Assembly: GCA_019670725.1 (NCBI GenBank) | Contig: AP024629.1 | Coordinates: forward strand, 2,480,001-2,544,000 | Direction: 5' to 3' | Length of the DNA stretch: 64,000 nucleotides | Source: Alphaproteobacteria bacterium SO-S41 | GTDB taxonomy: Bacteria > Pseudomonadota > Alphaproteobacteria > Micropepsales > Micropepsaceae | Shown: positions 48,154 through 56,429 of the stretch, piece by piece | Layout: the number at the start of each line of letters is the position of its first letter | Position numbering within the stretch: the stretch's first letter is position 1 | The notes under the pieces: generated by a model | The model's input: only the letters and a program-made list of their open reading frames with translations | Database searches by the model: none | What the model was told of the DNA's origin: nothing | Translations under genes and position numbers: made by a program

Positions 48154-49115
48154 CCCTCACCCGTCGCGCACTGATGGCCGGCGCTGCCGCCGCGGGCGCC
48201 GCGTTGGCGATGCCGACCGGTGTGCGCGCGGCGGAGACGCGGAAGCTGCGTCTGCTGCTCGACTGGTACATCAATCCCAATCATGCGCCGCTGCTAGTGG
48301 CGCAGGAGATCGGTGCGTTCGCGGCCAATGGTCTCGAGGTCGAGATCATCGAGCCGGCCGATCCCAACGACCCGCCCAAGCTGGTCGCGGCCGGCCAGGG
48401 CGACATCGCGATCTCCTACCAGCCGCAGCTGATGATGCAGCTCGACCAGGGCCTGCCGCTCGCCCGCATCGGCGTGCTGGTCGATACGCCGCTGAACATG
48501 CTGCTGGCGTTGGGTGGCGGCGCGATCAAGACGCTCGCCGATCTGAAAGGAAAGAAGATCGGCTATTCCGTCGGCGGGTTCGAGGATGCGCTGCTGACGA
48601 CCATGCTCGCGACCGCCGGGCTGACGCTGAAGGATGTCGAGCTCGTCAACGTGAACTTCGCGCTGGCGCAGTCGCTGCTGTCCGGCGCGGCCGATGCGGT
48701 GATCGGCGCTTATCGCAATTACGAGCTCAACATTCTCGCGATCGAGGGCAAGACGCCCCTGCCCTTCTTTGTCGAGGAGTATGGCGTGCCGGCCTACGAC
48801 GAACTGATCTTCATCGCCGCGAAGGACCGCGCCGCGCAGCCCGCAAATGCCGCGTTCCTGAATGCGGTGCAGGCGGGCATCGCCTTCACGATGAACAAGC
48901 CGGATGAGGCGTGGCAGCTCTTCATCAAAGGGCGTGCCCAGCTTGACGACGAGCTCAACAAGCGGGCCTTCCAGGACACGCTGCGCCGGTTCTCGCATAC
49001 GCCGGCCGCTGCGGATGCCGTTCGCTACGAGCGGTTCGGCGCGTATCTCCAATCGCTGGGACTGATCAAGGAAGCTCGTCCGGTTACGGACTATCTCGTC
49101 CGTCCTGGCGCCTGA
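48132..49115 (+). CDS. thiY: Thiamine-precursor binding protein (ThiY/NMT1-like)
   Basis: 327 residues. A twin-arginine signal (LTRRALMAGAAAAGAALAM, cleavage VRA-AETR) suggests Tat export. The NMT1/THI5-like domain follows: LRLLLDWYINPNHAPLLVAQEIG, GQGDIAISYQPQLMMQLDQG and KIGYSVGGFEDALL. DWxxNPxH is the ThiY/THI5 hallmark for pyrimidine binding. The ATG lies 22 bases inside thiX; the Tat signal fixes this start. Confidence 0.92.
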   Translation: MDLGNRLTLTRRALMAGAAAAGAALAMPTGVRAAETRKLRLLLDWYINPNHAPLLVAQEIGAFAANGLEVEIIEPADPNDPPKLVAAGQGDIAISYQPQLMMQLDQGLPLARIGVLVDTPLNMLLALGGGAIKTLADLKGKKIGYSVGGFEDALLTTMLATAGLTLKDVELVNVNFALAQSLLSGAADAVIGAYRNYELNILAIEGKTPLPFFVEEYGVPAYDELIFIAAKDRAAQPANAAFLNAVQAGIAFTMNKPDEAWQLFIKGRAQLDDELNKRAFQDTLRRFSHTPAAADAVRYERFGAYLQSLGLIKEARPVTDYLVRPGA

Positions 49116-49120
49116 AACAG

Positions 49121-49150
49121 AAAGGGCCTCCGCGAGGAGGCCCTTCCGAA
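49121..49150. terminator. Intrinsic terminator between convergent genes
   Basis: Ten-bp perfect stem (49122-49131 with 49136-49145) with a GCGA loop. T residues follow only on the minus strand (TTTCTGTTT), so it chiefly ends the cold-shock gene, and may also block thiY read-through. Confidence 0.75.
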
Positions 49151-49170
49151 CTGCAAGCGAGGCGACTGCC

Positions 49171-50082
49171 TCACTCCTCGACCTTGATCTCCGCGACCAT
49201 CACGCCCTTGGGGCCGTTGCCAAGGCGGACGGTGACCTTCTGGCCAGGTTCCAGCTCGCGCAGGTTGGCGCGGCGCAGGGTTTCCATGTGGACGAAGATG
49301 TCCGGCGAGTTGTCGCTGCGCGTCACGAAGCCGTAGCCCTTGGCGCGGTTGAACCACTTGACCGTGGCGGGCTCGGGATCACCGGTCGGCACGACCTCCG
49401 GCATCGAGGAACCGCCGCGCGGGCCGCGATCGTTGAAATCACGCCGCGGGCGGTCCTGATAGCCGCCGCCGGCCGGTGCGCCGCCGAACCGGTCGCCACC
49501 ACCACCGAAGCGATCGCCGCCGCCGCCGAACCGGTCACCGCCGCCGCCACCGAAATCGCGCTTGGGACGACGCTCGCCGAAGCCGCCGCGATCACCGCCG
49601 CCGCCGAAGCGGTCGCCGCCACGATCGCCAAAACCGCCGCCACCGCCGAAGCGATCACCACCGCCGCCACCAAACCGGTCGCCGCCGCGGTCGCCAAAAC
49701 CGCCGCCACCGCCGCCGAAGCGGTCGCCGCCACCACCACCGCCACCAAAGCGGTCGGGGCGCGGTTCACGCGGCTGGTATTTCGGCGCTTCGGTGATTGT
49801 CACCGGCGTGCCATCGGCATCTGCCAGATTGACGAGGCGAACCGCCTGAAGGCCCTTCGGGCGCTTGGCGATTTCGAGGAGCATGCGGGCGTTCTGCGGC
49901 GGGTTCTCGACGCCTGAATTACGCAGGCACGTCTGATGGATCAGGGCGTCGCCCTGGTTGTCTGCCAGCGTCACGAAACCGAACCCCTTGCCGGGGTCAA
50001 ACCACTTCAACGTCCCTTCGGACGTGAAAATCTCTTCCGGCGCGCCGCCGCCACCGCGACCGCCAAACCCACGATCCGACAC
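49171..50082 (-). CDS. Double cold-shock-domain protein with Gly/Arg-rich linker
   Basis: 303 residues, GTG start with GGGGG upstream. CSD1 (about 22-95) has GTLKWFDPGKGFGFVT (RNP1), but its RNP2 region reads DALIHQTCL and is degenerate. A long linker (about 105-230) follows, built on DRFGGGG repeats with Arg/Asp, RGG-like. CSD2 at the end has VKWFNRAKGYGFVTRSD and IFVHMETL, both RNP motifs intact. It probably binds single-stranded RNA as a chaperone. Two-CSD proteins are typical of alphaproteobacteria, but a linker this long and repetitive is unusual. Confidence 0.88.
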   Translation of the reverse strand: MSDRGFGGRGGGGAPEEIFTSEGTLKWFDPGKGFGFVTLADNQGDALIHQTCLRNSGVENPPQNARMLLEIAKRPKGLQAVRLVNLADADGTPVTITEAPKYQPREPRPDRFGGGGGGGDRFGGGGGGFGDRGGDRFGGGGGDRFGGGGGFGDRGGDRFGGGGDRGGFGERRPKRDFGGGGGDRFGGGGDRFGGGGDRFGGAPAGGGYQDRPRRDFNDRGPRGGSSMPEVVPTGDPEPATVKWFNRAKGYGFVTRSDNSPDIFVHMETLRRANLRELEPGQKVTVRLGNGPKGVMVAEIKVEE

Positions 50083-50310
50083 CCAAGCCCCCAACGCGTA
50101 ACAGCCTCACCCTTGCATAAATTAACAGATTGTTTCGGAATGGGAAGGCGGCGTGATCCGCAGTTGCAGGAAACGTCAACCCATGGATTTAAATGGTTAC
50201 CAACGTACCGACCGCCGATCGAAGGCGGTGCGGCATGCGGTAACGCCCGCGGAAAGCGGCGCGCGGCGATGTACGCCTGCGCGCGCCCGGCAAGAAGGAA
50301 TGTTCCAAGT

Positions 50311-50421
50311 ATGACCGGCGAGAACATCGATAGCCCCCGCGGCGGATTGCCGCCCCTTGTCTGGGCGACCGGTCTGGTTCTGGTCGTCGCCGCGTTGATC
50401 GCACTGGCGCTGGCGCTCTGA
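50311..50421 (+). CDS. Possible 36-residue membrane microprotein
   Basis: ATG 50311 to TGA 50419-50421. The product MTGENIDSPRGGLPPLVWAT... ends in a hydrophobic stretch VLVVAALIALALAL, a single C-terminal membrane helix. AGAAGGA stands about 12 bases upstream. It occupies an otherwise empty 440-base gap. Similar tiny proteins are annotated in alphaproteobacteria, but I cannot name a family. Confidence 0.4.
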   Translation: MTGENIDSPRGGLPPLVWATGLVLVVAALIALALAL

Positions 50422-50523
50422 TTGTCTGCGACACGACACCGCATCGTGTCGCGGACGTTTGCCCGTGCGGCGCTATCCGGACCGCGCCAGATTTAGCGCA
50501 CGCCCACAGGCAAGGAGGCGACC

Positions 50524-51069
50524 ATGGTCGTCAAAGGTCCCGATCACGCGCAAGCCAGGAAAGAACACAAAGCCTTCATCAGCGACCCCGCGCGGTCCAG
50601 CAAGTTCATCACGGACGCGATGCAGTACGGCTGGTTCGTCGCGATCGAACAGGCGCGGATCAAGGGAACGATGGGCATGGCCCATTTCCACTACGAATAT
50701 CGCCGGTACTACGAAATGATGGGCGAGTCCCTGAAGAAGGGAGAGAGCCATACAACCCATATCGCCGCCGCCTTGAAGCGGATGGCGGCGACCGCCCGGC
50801 GCGGCGCGCACCGTCTCGATACTCCAGGTGTCGGCATGGCGCCGGACGACGCGGCTTTCCAGCGCGATCTGCTGGCGTTTCAGGGCTGGTTGGCAAGCCT
50901 CTATGAAGTCTACATCACGCTGTTCGGCATGATCGAAGGCTCAAACGGCGCGACCCGAAAAGTCGAAGAGCTGGCCGTCGCCGCCAACGCGCTTATTCAA
51001 AAGCGGCTGGCGGAAAAGGACGGGCTGTCCTCGCACCCCGAACTCTTCAAGGCGATGACCGAGCTGTAG
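50524..51069 (+). CDS. Conserved-looking cytosolic protein, unknown function
   Basis: 181 residues, not recognised. It is mostly helical with no signal peptide. Notable segments are SKFITDAMQYGWFVAIEQARIKG, MAHFHYEYRRYYEMMG and FQGWLASLYEVYITLFGMIEG. The His/Tyr-rich segment HFHYEYRRYY could line a cofactor or metal site, which is speculation. AAGGAGG gives a strong ribosome site. It is convergent with the EamA permease gene. Confidence 0.7.
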   Translation: MVVKGPDHAQARKEHKAFISDPARSSKFITDAMQYGWFVAIEQARIKGTMGMAHFHYEYRRYYEMMGESLKKGESHTTHIAAALKRMAATARRGAHRLDTPGVGMAPDDAAFQRDLLAFQGWLASLYEVYITLFGMIEGSNGATRKVEELAVAANALIQKRLAEKDGLSSHPELFKAMTEL

Positions 51070-51092
51070 CTGTCGCGTGGCTCTCGCGACGG

Positions 51093-52040
51093 TCACGGCA
51101 AAGCGGGCGGCACCGACGGGCTCAGCGCAGCGCGGCGCTGGATCTGGGCTTCGCGGATCGTGATGTAGGCGCCCGAGACGAAGATGATCGTGCCGCCGAG
51201 CAGGACGAAGGCGTCGGGCGTCGTGTGGAAAATCAGCAGGCCGATGATCGACGACCAGATCAGCTTGGTGAAATCGAGCGGCAGCACCGCCGACATTTCG
51301 GCGAAGCGGAACGCCTGGGCGAAGAGATACTGGCCGAGCGTCGCCGTGCAGCCGACGAAGGCGAGCAGCGCAAGCTGGTGCCAGTCGGGAGTCACCCAGA
51401 CGAGCGCGGCCAGCACCCCCGCGATCGGCGTCAGGATGATGCCGATATAGAGCGACTGGGTGAGCGCGCTTTCGGTGGTCGACAGCGAGCGGATCATCAA
51501 CAGCACCGCGGCCCACAGGATCGACGCGACCAGGATGAAGCCGTGGCCCTGGTTGATCTCGGCGAAACCGGGCCGGAGGGCAATCAGCGCACCCAGAAAG
51601 CCGCAGGCCATGGCGATGAGCCGCCGCGCACGGATGGCCTCGCCCATGAAGAGGACCGCGAACAGCGTCGCGAAGATGGGCGAGGTGAATTCCAGCGCAT
51701 TGCCCTCGACCAGGCTGATCGAGACGATGCCGGAGAAGAAGCAGATCATCGACGCGGCCTGGACGATCCCGCGAATGCCGTGCGTCACCAACCGATCGGT
51801 CTTGAGGACGCCGGGGGTCATCAACGCGAAGGGCGTCAGCAGGATCAGCGATACAAGGGCGCGGAAGAAGACGGTCTGGACGGGCGGAATGCCGGATTCG
51901 GCGAGCAGCTTGATCACCGCATTGCCCGACATGAACAGCAGCGCCGAGGCGGCCATGCAGGCCATGCCGATCAGCGTCGTGCGCCCCTTCCGCGCTGCGG
52001 CTTCCGCCGCAGCGCCGGCTGCTTTAACCTCGGTGTCCAT
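51093..52040 (-). CDS. EamA-family (DMT) permease
   Basis: 315 residues, ten membrane segments in two EamA halves (first starting LIGMACMAASALLFMSGNAVIK, second near ILVASILWAAVLLMIRSL). Each half has a typical conserved glycine or proline (PVQTVFFRAL; PLDFTKLIW). The family exports amino acids, sugars or drugs; the substrate is unknown. ATG 52040 begins a short cytosolic lead. The N-terminal RAL-x-x-L-x-L is the RhaT/EamA signature region. Confidence 0.87.
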   Translation of the reverse strand: MDTEVKAAGAAAEAAARKGRTTLIGMACMAASALLFMSGNAVIKLLAESGIPPVQTVFFRALVSLILLTPFALMTPGVLKTDRLVTHGIRGIVQAASMICFFSGIVSISLVEGNALEFTSPIFATLFAVLFMGEAIRARRLIAMACGFLGALIALRPGFAEINQGHGFILVASILWAAVLLMIRSLSTTESALTQSLYIGIILTPIAGVLAALVWVTPDWHQLALLAFVGCTATLGQYLFAQAFRFAEMSAVLPLDFTKLIWSSIIGLLIFHTTPDAFVLLGGTIIFVSGAYITIREAQIQRRAALSPSVPPALP

Positions 52041-52103
52041 GAGCCATACCTTACCGGACGCCATCGATCAGACTTCGCTTCTGGTGTCCACCCGGGCCGC
52101 GCC

Positions 52104-52532
52104 GTGAGCGAAGACCTCTACCAGAAGGCGCTGCTGCGGCTGGCCTCGGCGGCGCATGGCGCGGGACGGCTGAGTGGCGACTGCTGCTCGGCGCGTGAGG
52201 CGAATGCGATGTGCGGGGATGCGGTGATCTTCGATGCGCGGGTCGATCAGGCCGGACGCATCACGGAAGTCGCCAATGAGCTGAAGGGCTGTGTGCTGGT
52301 GCAGGCGTCGGCGTCGCTGCTGGCCGAGCATGCGGTGGGTGAGGACGCGGCCGGCGTCGAGGCGTTGCGCAGCGGCGTGGCGGGGATGCTGGACGGGGGT
52401 GAGGCGCCCACCGGAGTCTGGGCCGCTTACGAGGTGTTCAAGCCGGCGTCGGCCTATCGCAGCCGGCATTCGTGCGTGCTGCTGCCGATCGATGCGCTGG
52501 TGAAGGCGCTGAAGGATTGCCCCGCTAGCTGA
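52104..52532 (+). CDS. Iron-sulfur cluster scaffold protein (NifU N/IscU-like)
   Basis: 142 residues, GTG start. Three cysteines occupy the cluster-ligand positions: C37 in MCGD (with D39), C63 in KGC and C124 in RHSC. IscU-type proteins assemble Fe-S clusters on these residues. The usual LPPVK HscA-binding motif is absent, and no isc or suf genes are nearby, so it may be an accessory scaffold or carrier. The next gene overlaps convergently by eight bases. Confidence 0.8.
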   Translation: MSEDLYQKALLRLASAAHGAGRLSGDCCSAREANAMCGDAVIFDARVDQAGRITEVANELKGCVLVQASASLLAEHAVGEDAAGVEALRSGVAGMLDGGEAPTGVWAAYEVFKPASAYRSRHSCVLLPIDALVKALKDCPAS

Positions 52533-53295
52533 ACTTCGGGGCGCGCTTTTCCTTGAAGGCGGCGACGCCCTCTTGGTGGTCGGGGCTGATGAAGCTCATC
52601 GCCTGATAGGTGCGTTCCAGATCGAGGGCGTGGTCGAGCGAGGTGGGTTCGGCATTCAGCATGCGCTTGAGGCGGGCCTGGGCGCCGGCTGGCTGTGCGG
52701 CGAGACGCTTAGCGAGATCGAGCGCGGATTGCTGGACGTCGGCGTCGGCGACGACCTCGTCGAAGAGGCCAAGTCTCAGGGCTTCGTCCGATTTGACCGT
52801 GCGGGCCTGCATGAGGATCAGGCGGGCGGGACCGAAGCCAATGCGCTGCGGCAGAGTGTGGGCGATGCCGTAATCTGGCACGAGACCGAGATTGAAGAAG
52901 GGGAAACCGATCTTCGCGCCCTGCCCCGCCGCGATGGCGTCGCAGAGCAGCGCGAGGCCGGCGCCGGCGCCCATGGCGAAACCCTCGACGGCGGCGACGA
53001 CGGGTTTCGGCGCGCTGGCGAGGCGGCGGACGACGACGTGGTTCTTGGCCATGCGGTCGGAGCCGGTGCGTTCGTCATAGCTGCCCATGGTCGCGACATC
53101 GCCGCCGGCGCAGAACGTGCCGCCTTTGCCGGTGATGATCAGGGCACGGACGGTATCGTCTTCCAGCGCCTCGTCGAGGACGCCGTAGAATTCGTCGCGG
53201 GTGGCGGTGTCGAACGGGTTGCGCTTCTCGGGCCGGTTGAGCGCGATGCGGAGGACGCGGTCGTCGGGACGGTCGATGACGAGAAGGTCGCTCAT
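52525..53295 (-). CDS. Enoyl-CoA hydratase/isomerase family protein
   Basis: 256-residue crotonase-fold enzyme. Oxyanion segments GKGGTFCAGGDV and EGFAMGAGAGLALLCD; the acid position reads GLVPDYGIA with Asp. It is more distant from the two paralogues at 15.6 and 18.0 kb. It follows the alpha-glucosidase gene with a two-base gap on the same strand, so the two may be co-transcribed, although their substrates are unrelated. Confidence 0.86.
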   Translation of the reverse strand: MSDLLVIDRPDDRVLRIALNRPEKRNPFDTATRDEFYGVLDEALEDDTVRALIITGKGGTFCAGGDVATMGSYDERTGSDRMAKNHVVVRRLASAPKPVVAAVEGFAMGAGAGLALLCDAIAAGQGAKIGFPFFNLGLVPDYGIAHTLPQRIGFGPARLILMQARTVKSDEALRLGLFDEVVADADVQQSALDLAKRLAAQPAGAQARLKRMLNAEPTSLDHALDLERTYQAMSFISPDHQEGVAAFKEKRAPKFS

Positions 53296-53297
53296 GT

Positions 53298-54902
53298 CTA
53301 TCCGATCTGGCCGATAAAGGCGCCGAGGGGCTTCAGCGTCAGCCCGCCGCCGCCGAACCCCCAGCCGCCGGGGCCGAACTCGAACGGCGAGATCGAGGAC
53401 CGTTTCGGCATGGCATAGACCGCCGGTTCACGGCTGAGATTGAAGACGCAGAGCAGGCTCTGTTCCGGCGTGAAACGGCGGAAGGCAAGCACCTGATCGT
53501 TGGCTTCCAGGATTTCGATGTCGCCGGTGATGAGGGCCGGGAACTCGCGGCGGGCGGCGATGGTGGTGCGGGCGAAGTTCAGCACCGAGTCCGGGTCGCC
53601 CTCCTGCACGTTCGCCGCCATTTCGGCATGGACGGAATCGACGGGAAGCCACGGTTTGCCGGTGGAGAAGCCGGCATTCACGGCGTCGGCGATCCACGGC
53701 ATCGGCGTCCGCTCCGGATCACGGCCGGCGCCGAAGGGGAAATAGAGTTCGCCGACGGGATCGCGCACTTCGTCCATGGCGACATCGCCGGCGCCGAGGC
53801 CAAGCTCCTCGCCCTGATAGATGAGGATCGTTCCCTTCAGCGAGAAGAGCAGCGTCAGCGCGAGCTTCGCCAGCGCGTCGTCGCGCTTGCCGCCGCCATA
53901 GCGGGTGACGGTGCGCACCACGTCGTGGTTCGAGAAGGTGACGCATGGCCAGACATGCGGGCGATCGGCGAGGAAGCGGTAATAGGCCGCGAAGATTTGC
54001 GGGCTGAAGCTGCGATCGTCCAGGAAGGTGAAGGTGTAGCCGGACTGGAGGCCGTGGGTCGCACCGACGAACTCGCCGATGAGGCCGGGCTCTTCGGAGA
54101 ACTCGCCGAAGACAAAACGGTCTTCGAAGCCCTCGACCACGGCGCGGACCTCGTCGAGCACCTTGCGGTTCTCGGGCAGGTTCGAGTCGTGGATGCGCTT
54201 CTGCATGTTGGGGGCGTGGCCCCAATGCGCCTTGCCGCGGAGGGCCGGCGGGATGGCAGGATTGTCGCGCAGCTTGTCGTCGTGGAGGAACGAGTTGGCG
54301 ACGTCGAGGCGGAAGCCGTCGACGCCCTTCTTCAGCCAGAAGCGCAGGACTTCGAGCGCCGCCGCCTTGGCGCCGGGGTCGCGCCAGTTGAGCTTGGGCT
54401 GGCTGCGCAAGAATTTGTGGAAGTAATGCTTGCGGCGCTTGGGGTGGTAGGACCATGCCGCGCCGCCGAAGACGCTGAGCCAGTTGTTGGGCGGGCCACC
54501 ATCGTCCTTGGTGTCGGCCCAGACATACCAGTCGGGCTTGTTGCCCTCGTCGCCCTTGAGGCTTTCGGCGAACCAGGGATGGCGGTCGGAGGTGTGGGCG
54601 AGCACCTCGTCCATGATCAGCTTGAGGCCGCGCTGGTGCATGGCCGCGGTCAGCGCCTCGAAGGCCGCCATGCCGCCCATCTGGGGCGCGACGTCCTCGA
54701 AATCGCTGACGTCGTAGCCGAAATCCTTGTTGGGACTGGGGTGAACGGGCGACAGCCAGACCGCGTCCGCTCCCAAGGCCTGGATGTAATCCAGCTTGGA
54801 GAGCAGTCCGGGGAGATCGCCGATGCCGTCGCCGTCGCTATCGCAGAAGCTGCGCGGATAGACCTGGTAGACGACCGCCCCCTTCCACCACGGCGCGGTC
54901 AT
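53298..54902 (-). CDS. Alpha-glucosidase, GH13 family
   Basis: 534 residues. (Beta/alpha)8 domain with region I DEVLAHTS (98-105), region II GFRLDVANS with nucleophile D200, region III FGEFSEE as acid/base, and region IV FSNHD. The DEVLAHTS form resembles DQVLSHTS alpha-glucosidases (GH13_23) acting on short alpha-glucosides such as sucrose or maltose. No signal peptide, so it works on imported sugar. The C-terminal beta domain ends GLTLKPLGAFIGQIG. Confidence 0.9.
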   Translation of the reverse strand: MTAPWWKGAVVYQVYPRSFCDSDGDGIGDLPGLLSKLDYIQALGADAVWLSPVHPSPNKDFGYDVSDFEDVAPQMGGMAAFEALTAAMHQRGLKLIMDEVLAHTSDRHPWFAESLKGDEGNKPDWYVWADTKDDGGPPNNWLSVFGGAAWSYHPKRRKHYFHKFLRSQPKLNWRDPGAKAAALEVLRFWLKKGVDGFRLDVANSFLHDDKLRDNPAIPPALRGKAHWGHAPNMQKRIHDSNLPENRKVLDEVRAVVEGFEDRFVFGEFSEEPGLIGEFVGATHGLQSGYTFTFLDDRSFSPQIFAAYYRFLADRPHVWPCVTFSNHDVVRTVTRYGGGKRDDALAKLALTLLFSLKGTILIYQGEELGLGAGDVAMDEVRDPVGELYFPFGAGRDPERTPMPWIADAVNAGFSTGKPWLPVDSVHAEMAANVQEGDPDSVLNFARTTIAARREFPALITGDIEILEANDQVLAFRRFTPEQSLLCVFNLSREPAVYAMPKRSSISPFEFGPGGWGFGGGGLTLKPLGAFIGQIG

Positions 54903-54908
54903 CGCGGC

Positions 54909-55520
54909 CTACTTAATATCGGTGATGCTGCCCACGATGTGGGACACGATGCCGTAGGCCTTGGCGTCCTGCGGGCCCATCCAGAAGTTCCGCTCGGTGT
55001 CGACGTCGACCTTCTCGTAGGGCTGGCCGGTCTCGCGGGCGATGATCTCGTTGATGCGCTTGCGCATCTTGATGATCTCTTCGGCTTCGATCTGGATGTC
55101 CGACGCCTGGCCGCGCACGCCGCCGAGCGGCTGATGCAGCATGAAGCGCGTGTTGGGCAGGCAGTAGCGGTTCTCTTTCTTCGCGCCGAGGAAGATATGC
55201 GCGCCGGCGCTGGCGACCCAGCCCGAGCCGATCATGATGACGCGCGGCTTCACGAACGAGATCATGTCGTGGATGACGTCGCCGCTTTCGACATGGCCGC
55301 CGGGCGAGGAGATGATGATCTTGATGTCGCCTTCGCCTTCGGCCGAGAAGGCGAGGAGCTGGGCGCAGACGCGCTCGGCGACCTTGTCGTTGATCTCGCC
55401 GAAAATCAGGATCGTGCGGGCCTTATAGAGGGCCGCGGCAACCGGGGGCATCGCCGGGGCGGCCTCGGGCTTCTCGTCTTTCTTGTCATCGCCTTCGTCG
55501 AGCATCCAGGTCACAGGCAT
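54909..55520 (-). CDS. ClpP-like protease subunit with altered catalytic triad
   Basis: 203 residues with the ClpP fold: SSPGG (71-75), nucleophile S104 in GWVASAGAHIF and H129 in RFMLHQPLGG. The triad Asp, found in ERDRF of E. coli ClpP, is N178 in TERNFWM here, an Asp-to-Asn change by alignment. The N-terminal 30 residues are charged and lack the usual ClpP propeptide and axial loop. It is a paralogue to the main ClpP, which must be elsewhere. No Clp ATPase is adjacent. It may act with a ClpP partner or be self-limited. Confidence 0.85.
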   Translation of the reverse strand: MPVTWMLDEGDDKKDEKPEAAPAMPPVAAALYKARTILIFGEINDKVAERVCAQLLAFSAEGEGDIKIIISSPGGHVESGDVIHDMISFVKPRVIMIGSGWVASAGAHIFLGAKKENRYCLPNTRFMLHQPLGGVRGQASDIQIEAEEIIKMRKRINEIIARETGQPYEKVDVDTERNFWMGPQDAKAYGIVSHIVGSITDIK

Positions 55521-55661
55521 CTCCGGTTTGGCTGCGGATCAGAGCCGCGCAATTGAGGCATTTAGATAGGGCGTTCGGGTGACTCGCGAAAGAGCGGCGT
55601 CCGCGGGCCTACACGCAATTTTATTTCGTGACCATGACGAGTTGACGTAGCGACAACCGGT

Positions 55662-56429
55662 TTAGTTCACCTTGGCGACGGCGCTCAACACCGGGCCGAT
55701 TTCGGCGTTGATGACGAGGTCGGCGGCTTCGTCCAGTTCGGTTTCCTCGCGGTTGAGGATGACGAGGCGGGCGCCATTGCGCTTGGCGGTCAAGGGCACG
55801 CCGGCGGCGGGATAGACGACGAGCGAGGAGCCGATGGCCAGCATGAGGTCGCAGGAGAGGGCTTCGATCGTCGCGCGCTCCATCTCCGCCTCGGGCATCG
55901 GCTGGCCGAACGAGATGGTCGCGGCCTTGATGATGCCGCCGCAGTTATCGCAGTCCGGGGCGTCGTGCGTCTCGGCCCAGATGCGGCGGACCTCGGCATT
56001 CTCGAAGCGCTTGCCGCAGGAGAGGCACTTGCAATAGCGCACCGTGCCGTGGACCTCGATCAGCTTCTCCTCAGGAACCCCGCCCAGCTGATGCAGACCG
56101 TCGACATTCTGGGTGACGACGGCGGAGACGATGCCCTGCTCCACCAGCCGCGCGACAGCGCGGTGGCCGGCATTGGGCGAGGCCTGCGCGATCGTGTCCT
56201 CGCCTTCGAAACGGCGGGTCCAGGCCTCGCGGCGGATCTCGCGCGACCGGACGAAGTCCTGGAACTGGATCGGCTTCATCCGGGTCCACAGGCCCGAGGG
56301 CGAGCGGAAATCGGGGATGCCGCTTTCGGTGGAGATGCCGGCCCCCGTGAAGACGACGGCGCGCTCGCAGGCAGCGATGACTTCGCTGAGAGCGGCGATC
56401 GCTTCGGGTTGCGAGGTGATGCGCCTCAC
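55662..56429 (-). CDS. cobB: NAD-dependent sirtuin deacylase
   Basis: 255 residues, GTG start. NAD loop GAGISTESGIPDFRS (29-43), TQNVDGLHQLGG, catalytic His in EVHGT, and zinc Cys pairs CKCLSC and DCDNC. It removes acyl groups from lysine, for example on acyl-CoA synthetases. It overlaps the end of phnE2 by four bases (GTGA) and so is the last gene of the phosphonate importer operon. The frame is open upstream inside phnE2. Confidence 0.9.
   Translation of the reverse strand: MRRITSQPEAIAALSEVIAACERAVVFTGAGISTESGIPDFRSPSGLWTRMKPIQFQDFVRSREIRREAWTRRFEGEDTIAQASPNAGHRAVARLVEQGIVSAVVTQNVDGLHQLGGVPEEKLIEVHGTVRYCKCLSCGKRFENAEVRRIWAETHDAPDCDNCGGIIKAATISFGQPMPEAEMERATIEALSCDLMLAIGSSLVVYPAAGVPLTAKRNGARLVILNREETELDEAADLVINAEIGPVLSAVAKVN

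Noticed and set aside
49440-49760. Short tandem DNA repeats resembling a CRISPR array
   Set aside because: The repeats are in frame and encode DRFGGGG units of the cold-shock protein linker. There are no unique spacers.
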